A stretch of 64,000 bases of DNA from Trachythela sp. YZ-2020 (Eukaryota > Cnidaria > Anthozoa > Malacalcyonacea > Clavulariidae). Of the stretch, positions 59,246 through 64,000 are shown piece by piece. A program made the translations under genes and the position numbers. The DNA lies in assembly GCA_016169945.1 (NCBI GenBank), contig JADLSH010000367.1:8295501-8359500 (forward strand), in the 5' to 3' direction. The notes under the pieces were generated by a model. The model had not been told where the DNA came from. It was given only the letters and a program-made list of their open reading frames with translations, and did not search any database. Each line of letters starts with the position of its first letter. Position 1 is the stretch's first letter.

Positions 59246-59405
59246 TGAAAATATAAATGTTTGAATATTTTCGCGCAACCCTCTTGATACCACAAACGAC
59301 ATGGAAATTCGGTTCATTTCGATGAATCCTGCCAATATACTTTACTAATGTTTGAATAGATTCTGACACAAATTCGAGGCAAATGCTGCAACGAAAGCGA
59401 GCCAT
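59208..59405 (-). CDS. C2H2 zinc-finger first exon, degenerate
   Basis: MARFRCSICLEFVSESIQTL, then VKYIGRIHRNEPNFHVVCGI. The CxxC pair and second histidine of a C2H2 finger are in place, but the first histidine is Y (KYIGRIH). A second finger seems to begin at CGI, where a GTATCA donor follows. The frame then runs into the left arm. It faces away from the SAMD3-like gene, so the intervening 59406-59850 may hold a shared promoter. Later exons are absent. Confidence 0.4.
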   Translation of the reverse strand: MARFRCSICLEFVSESIQTLVKYIGRIHRNEPNFHVVCGIKRVARKYSNIYIFTPRNGVNLAIPI

Positions 59406-59853
59406 TAAGCCATATTTTTGTCAGAAACACAAAAATATTCTCAGTGGATGTGTTATACGAGACGTGACGCACAATACCGGGTTCCGAGGCACCACGCGCT
59501 CCAACAACTCCGGAACTCTCTATATGGCATGGAATACCATATTAGGCATAACATGAGATCAAATTTCGTGCGGCAAGATTGAAATTATTCATTCATCGCT
59601 GGCGACTTAATCGTTTGGTTATATTCCGCTTCGAGTTGTTTGTTTTTTTATACTTTCTGGTGTTGTCGCGGCTGTTAGTTCGTATGTTAAACTGCACATT
59701 GGCATTCTTACGAAGAGCAAAAAGGAATCGACTTTGTTGTTAAATTGGTACGTTCCACACGAGTTGATAAAACGCGATTTATGTATGATATTCTCAAAGT
59801 ATTTTTATATCAAACATCATCTAATATTTAATTGTGATTTCCTTTCGTTTCAG

Positions 59854-62194
59854 AAGATAGATTCTTCTTTACGCGAAACTCTAATAAATGCTGGTTTGAA
59901 GGAGATTACCATCTCTATTCTTGAGGATGAAGAGGTACTGTATTTATGGCATTTATATTGTTGAAATATATTTAGGATATCGTGATCGTACCCGTGCCAG
60001 CGCTTGAATCATAATATTAAGTATGGAGTTGCGTTCATCAGTCGGAAAAAACATTGAATATTTGCTAGTCGAAGGCCATATTTTATACAATAACACAACA
60101 TGATTCACGAACTCATTTTATTTTAACTCAATAAAGTGCGAGATCAAAACAATGTCGTAGGTCGTATAAAAACTATAAATTTCGTGTCAAAAAAATTCTT
60201 CCATATTTGCGTCCTAGCAAAGGCCACAAAACATGCTGGTAATTCATGGTAATATTTATGTTTGAATCACAGATATATTAAAATACAAACGACATAACGA
60301 CATGGATTTAGATTTCTCCAAAAATAACCTCAAAAAGTAGGTAATTAAAATTAAATAATAATTTGAGATTTCAATTTATAATAGGATTGAGTATAAAGAC
60401 TTAGATAAAATATTATTTTAAAATATGGATGCCAGGCCCCACACCCATATCTCTGTCAGAAAAATATAAATATTTTGAAAATGTTTTCATGGTAAAGTAT
60501 TATGAAATGTTATTATATAATTTAGCAGAGTATAGGCCTCTTGAATAGTTCTGTTTTAGTACTGTAAATATCAGGCTTATAGAGAAAGCCAACACTCCAA
60601 CAGGCTTGGCCTCAATAAGCCTGGGCCGGGTATACATGTAGTGATGTACTGAGTTGGCTTGGCCGTGGGATTGTATTGAGGGGCTGATTGCATGAGGTGA
60701 CTGGTGAGTTGACCCGGTGAATAGGGGCAACTCGGAAAGCTAGACTGGCTCAGCTTCTAAATGTAAATGACATTATTTTTCCACGTTGGGTTTTATACAT
60801 GGCAAGCAAGCAATTTTGCCATGTCTGGTATCCTGCTAGAACAAAGATAGCTGTCTACTACTGTAAGGGGCTGATTACATGGAGATTTTTCAACCCCGGG
60901 GCCAAATTCATCCCCGGGGCTGAAATGCCCTTAGTTGCTGCAGAAACGATTGGAAACTTCTGGGTCATATATATACAAATCCTATGGTGAGAATCGTTCG
61001 TACTGTCTAGTCGTATAATAAAAATATTAAAATGGGTTTAACACTCTAAGCGGCATTTCACCCAAAAGAACTCCACCTTGGTACAGGTTATAGCAAATAC
61101 AATATTTTGTACTCATGATGATGACATAAGAATTAATTAAGATTTTAAATGAATTCTTATGTCATCGTCACAAGCGCCTGCGATACACGCTGTATACCAC
61201 TTTATTTTCAAATGGCAGTCGAACAAAATAAATTTAATATACAGATATCGCTGTGAATTGAATAAAAGGTTAGTGATTCAAACAACTCTGGCGTGCTCCC
61301 TTGCTTGACATTGTTGTTTCAGTTACACTATCTCAGGCTGATTGGCTTTGCTCTAACTTGATTGGACTGACGTATTGTCTAGTGATCAAGTTTATGTATT
61401 TTTATTTTAATGATATAAAAAGTGACTCTCGACTTTTGTTTCTCGACTTATGTTTTACTAATTATAGTTATCCTTTATTTTTTTCCAGAAATTGAGAGCA
61501 CTGTTACGGCATTGGTTCTCCAATCACAGTAAGTATATTTTAATAGAAAATTTGACACACTTCATGCAGAGGGGAAGTGTTGGGCATAGACAAGTTAACT
61601 ATATATTTATATGCCTCTTGTTAAATCATTACTTGACCCTTTCGATAATTACGTCATACAGTAAACACTTTTTTGGCCTGGAAGCCTGATTCTAGATCCG
61701 ATTGCCTTATGTCTTTATTAATGAGAGCAAAGCTTCCTGGTAAAAAATATTTATGACATAATTATTTAAAGATGCAACAATGTGACTTAGGCTCAGTGTT
61801 AAGGGGTGAGGTTAAGGGCCTAAGGTTAGTCGATATTGAACTTATAAGCTAAAATCAAAATGAATATTTTCAGGATGATGATTCCATTGACGAAGAAGTA
61901 GAGAAATCCACCTATCCACGGATTATAGCTTCTGGAGACCTGGTAATCTTGGATCCTTTTTACATCGCTGCTGATGGACAAATCTGTTTAAACTTCTCAG
62001 GCAAAAACATTCCAGTGGCTATGGTGGTGACCATGCTTATCGCCACTTTTTATGTGCTGAATATGGAGTACACTCCAGGAGTTTCGAATATCTATGCCTT
62101 CCTGGAAGCGGTTTTGATGGACAAGCGCGCTGATGCTAAGGAAATAATTTCTGTCCAGAAATTTGTCAATGAGCTGGGACTCCAATGGAAATAG
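59854..62194 (+). CDS. Gene with SAMD3-like C-terminal domain
   Basis: Two clear exons in compatible phase 0: 59854-59934 (KIDSSLRETLINAGLKEITI then SILEDEE, after TTTCAG, before GAG|GTACTG) and 61874-62194 (DDDSIDEEVEKSTYPRII ... stop). A 40-base candidate at 61489-61528 does not keep the frame. The last exon holds GDLVILDPFYIAADG, VTMLIATFYVLNMEYTPG, YAFLEAVLMDKRADA and SVQKFVNELGL. This resembles the C-terminal region of fish and cnidarian proteins annotated as SAMD3-like, with the hydrophobic segment and NMEY then FLE. Upstream coding exons (perhaps ending at 59746, GTACGT) are unresolved. The biochemical function is unknown. It lies inside the repeat-armed cassette. Confidence 0.5.
59935..61873. 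other. Intron or internal spacer of the cassette
   Basis: AT-rich. Contains two GGGGCTGATT[A/G]CATG stretches (about 60661 and 60868) related to the TIR of the MITE at 14788-15431, in direct orientation. No other gene is supported. Confidence 0.45.
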
Positions 62195-62394
62195 TATATA
62201 TACAACATTTACATTAAACTTCATTTAATGCATGCATAATGGTTAGTTAAAAGTTTTGTGAAAGGATATTTCAAGTGGAAGAATATTAACAATTGTTAAA
62301 CTTAATCATGAACAGCTAAGGAAAATGAACCCAACAAATTTTAACTTAATTTAATAATAATCATGAAACTATTTTCTTGTTTGTGTGTAATATT

Positions 62395-62757
62395 ATGAGG
62401 CCATTTGGGTGCACTAAATCACTTTAGTGCAGTGTAAACTAATAACAAAATTAAGTTTTATTTTCACCAGGGTTAACAGTTAAACTTAAAAACTGGTGTG
62501 ACTTTAGCACTGAAAAGGCGTGTTACTTTAACACCAAAACAAAGTGTTATTTTAGCACTACACAACAAGTGTTAAATTAACTCTAAAAACCAGTGCTAAT
62601 ATCACACTAGGAAAGGTGTTGTTTTAGCACCGTAACTAGTGTTAAATCAACACCATCAAAGGCGGTGTTAAAATAGCACCCAAAAAAGGTGTCATTTTTT
62701 ACCTAATTTTTTAGCACCACTTTTTGGTGTTAAATTGACACCCTAAAATTAACAGTG
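62395..62757. repeat. Right arm: inverse array of GTGTTAAA/TAGCACC units
   Basis: Units such as GTGTTACTTTAACACC and AGTGTTATTTTAGCAC in arrangement inverse to 58870-59245. The terminal 15 bases are a perfect inverse match. Confidence 0.8.
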
Positions 62758-63735
62758 AAATATATTTAGTATGCTTTAAAGCATGTGGCTAGACTAATTA
62801 CTGGTTCATAAATAATTCCAAATGCGACTATTAAATAACATCAGTAATATTGCATAATTAGACCGCAGCTAAAAATGATGTGTTCTACTTTATTTTCTCT
62901 GGTGCCATTATTACTTGCGCTTAAAACACAAATAACCACTTGTTAGAAAGAGAAATGAATGAGCTTTAAAACATACTAAAATCGTTTTCTAAGGATTAAT
63001 AGTTTGAAAATTATTGAGCATAAAAGATGAATTGCGTTTTTTTATACATCCTGTGTAGTAAATACTGAATGAATAAGACTTTACATAGTATGCCGAGAGG
63101 TTTCTAACCTGGTTATCGGAATTAAGAACAGTAAAATATCCTATGATAAGAATCACTTCGTGTAATAATTCATAATTCTTTTCAGTAGAGCATATCCTAA
63201 ACAAAAACAATGAAGGAAAAAAGTATTCAACAGTGGCGGACACTAAGGGGGCGAGAGGGAGAGGCAACCGCTCCACCAATACAGTGTAATAATTTGTAGC
63301 AAATATCATACAACAATTACCAGGAACAGAAGAGTATAGTAATATGATGGACACCAAAATCCCCTCAAAATTTGGCGAAATGTCCCCCACTGGTGTTCAT
63401 CTCGTAACGAGGGAGACTTGATAAGCAAATACCTTTCAGTAGTTTTTCTCTTTCGCGCCCTGATCCCAACCGACAGTACAGTGTGAAGGGGCAGGAAAAC
63501 ACATCCTTTAAGTGTTTCTGAAACATAACAGAAAGCCCAATGGTTCGACAAAACAATTAAACGGAAACAGAACGCCCGAAGGTTCGGGAAAGCAATTAAA
63601 CGTTTGGTCTATGTTGACTTTAGCGAAAACATTTGCGTCTACCGAAAACAGGACAATGGATCTTTTCGAAGATGATTTGGAAAGCAAAACTTTTTGAATG
63701 CCTAAATGGTTGCATAATCGCATTTTTCGCAACAA
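62758..63735. other. No gene recognised
   Basis: Short frames on the minus strand (62989-63556) have no recognised domain. A CAACAGTGGCGGACAC word at 63229 resembles TE edge sequence, but no partner end is found. Confidence 0.4.
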
Positions 63736-64000
63736 TACTACGATCCAGTCACGATCCAGTGATCGAAATGACCCATTTTCTTTTCATTGTTTTGAAAATC
63801 TCACTGTTCTCCATGCCATCCAGTCACGATCCAGTGATCGAAAATAAAATGCTCTATTGTCTATTCATTGTTTAGAAAATCCCACTGTTCTCCATGCCAT
63901 TCATTGTTCTGACATATTTGTGACGTTATGCAGAAGGCATATTCATTTTAGATTTTGTATGTAGTTTTTGGTAAACTTCAACCTATTTATTACTTTGACA
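63736..64000. repeat. Dispersed repeat Z, copy 2 (cut by window end)
   Basis: Near-identical to 11524-11788, beginning TACTACGATCCAGTCACGAT in both. Confidence 0.8.

Larger units (their letters stand above)
58870..62757. mobile_element. Candidate mobile cassette with repeat-built inverted arms
   Basis: CACTGTTAATTTTAG (58870-58884) is the exact inverse of CTAAAATTAACAGTG (62743-62757). Inside each end is a 350-375-base array of degenerate units such as GTGTTAAAATAGCACC and GGTGCTAATTTAACACC, in inverse orientation at the two ends. Between the arrays are a plus-strand gene with a SAMD3-like C-terminal domain and a divergent minus-strand zinc-finger exon. Target duplications are not clear (AATA left, AAAT right). 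No known transposase is seen. Confidence 0.55.

Noticed and set aside
61489..61528. Extra 40-base exon of the SAMD3-like gene
   Set aside because: It has AG and GTAAGT ends but its length shifts the frame of the last exon; the two flanking exons join in phase without it.

Overview
The window is an animal (metazoan) nuclear genome segment, AT-rich, with multi-exon genes carrying GT-AG introns and very dense mobile DNA. Three features point to a cnidarian, most likely an anthozoan: NACHT plus ribonuclease-inhibitor-type LRR genes, a short-loop class A GPCR of cnidarian style, and THAP/Kolobok-like and PIF/Harbinger transposons. The species cannot be named from sequence alone.

The backbone is a segmental duplication about 22.5 kb apart. 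Copy A fills 1-8085. Copy B is split into 22537-28276 and 42618-47115 by 14.3 kb of foreign DNA. Each copy carries, on the minus strand, a large exon for a four-transmembrane innexin/pannexin-like module fused to a NACHT ATPase (5797-8021; 44878-47083), a short charged linker exon (5040-5120; 43946-44023), and an LRR exon of 15 or 17 near-identical 28-residue repeats (2569-4232; 26289-28141). I read each set as one gene encoding a membrane-anchored NOD-like receptor. An F-box exon lies further downstream in each copy. Copy B has a frameshift in the channel-like region and a broken F-box exon.

The DNA splitting copy B holds a Kolobok-like transposon (30646-41924, 19-bp TIRs) with two convergent genes: a THAP-domain DDE transposase with about twelve exons, and a three-exon gene with a P2RX7_C-type Cys-rich domain. 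A complete PIF/Harbinger element (30690-34375; HARBI1-type transposase plus Myb/SANT-like protein) is nested between the Kolobok left TIR and the THAP start codon.

The region between the copies (8.1-22.5 kb) contains a class A GPCR gene with an early stop, several MITEs and SINEs, and a 1.65-kb decamer-based satellite. Right of copy B are a tandem duplication carrying LINE reverse-transcriptase fragments (47.1-50.6 kb), a long gene-poor stretch, a hAT element, a decayed RecQ-like helicase facing a small Cys-motif ORF, and a 3.9-kb composite (58870-62757). That composite is bounded by inverted arms made of a short GTGTTAAA/TAGCACC-type repeat and carries a SAMD3-like C-terminal domain gene plus a divergent zinc-finger exon.

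The duplication acts as an internal control: several elements have an empty site in one copy and target-site duplications in the other. The most striking points are the channel-like 4TM-NACHT-LRR architecture, the transposon nested in a transposon inside an NLR intron, the two-gene Kolobok element, and the repeat-armed gene cassette.
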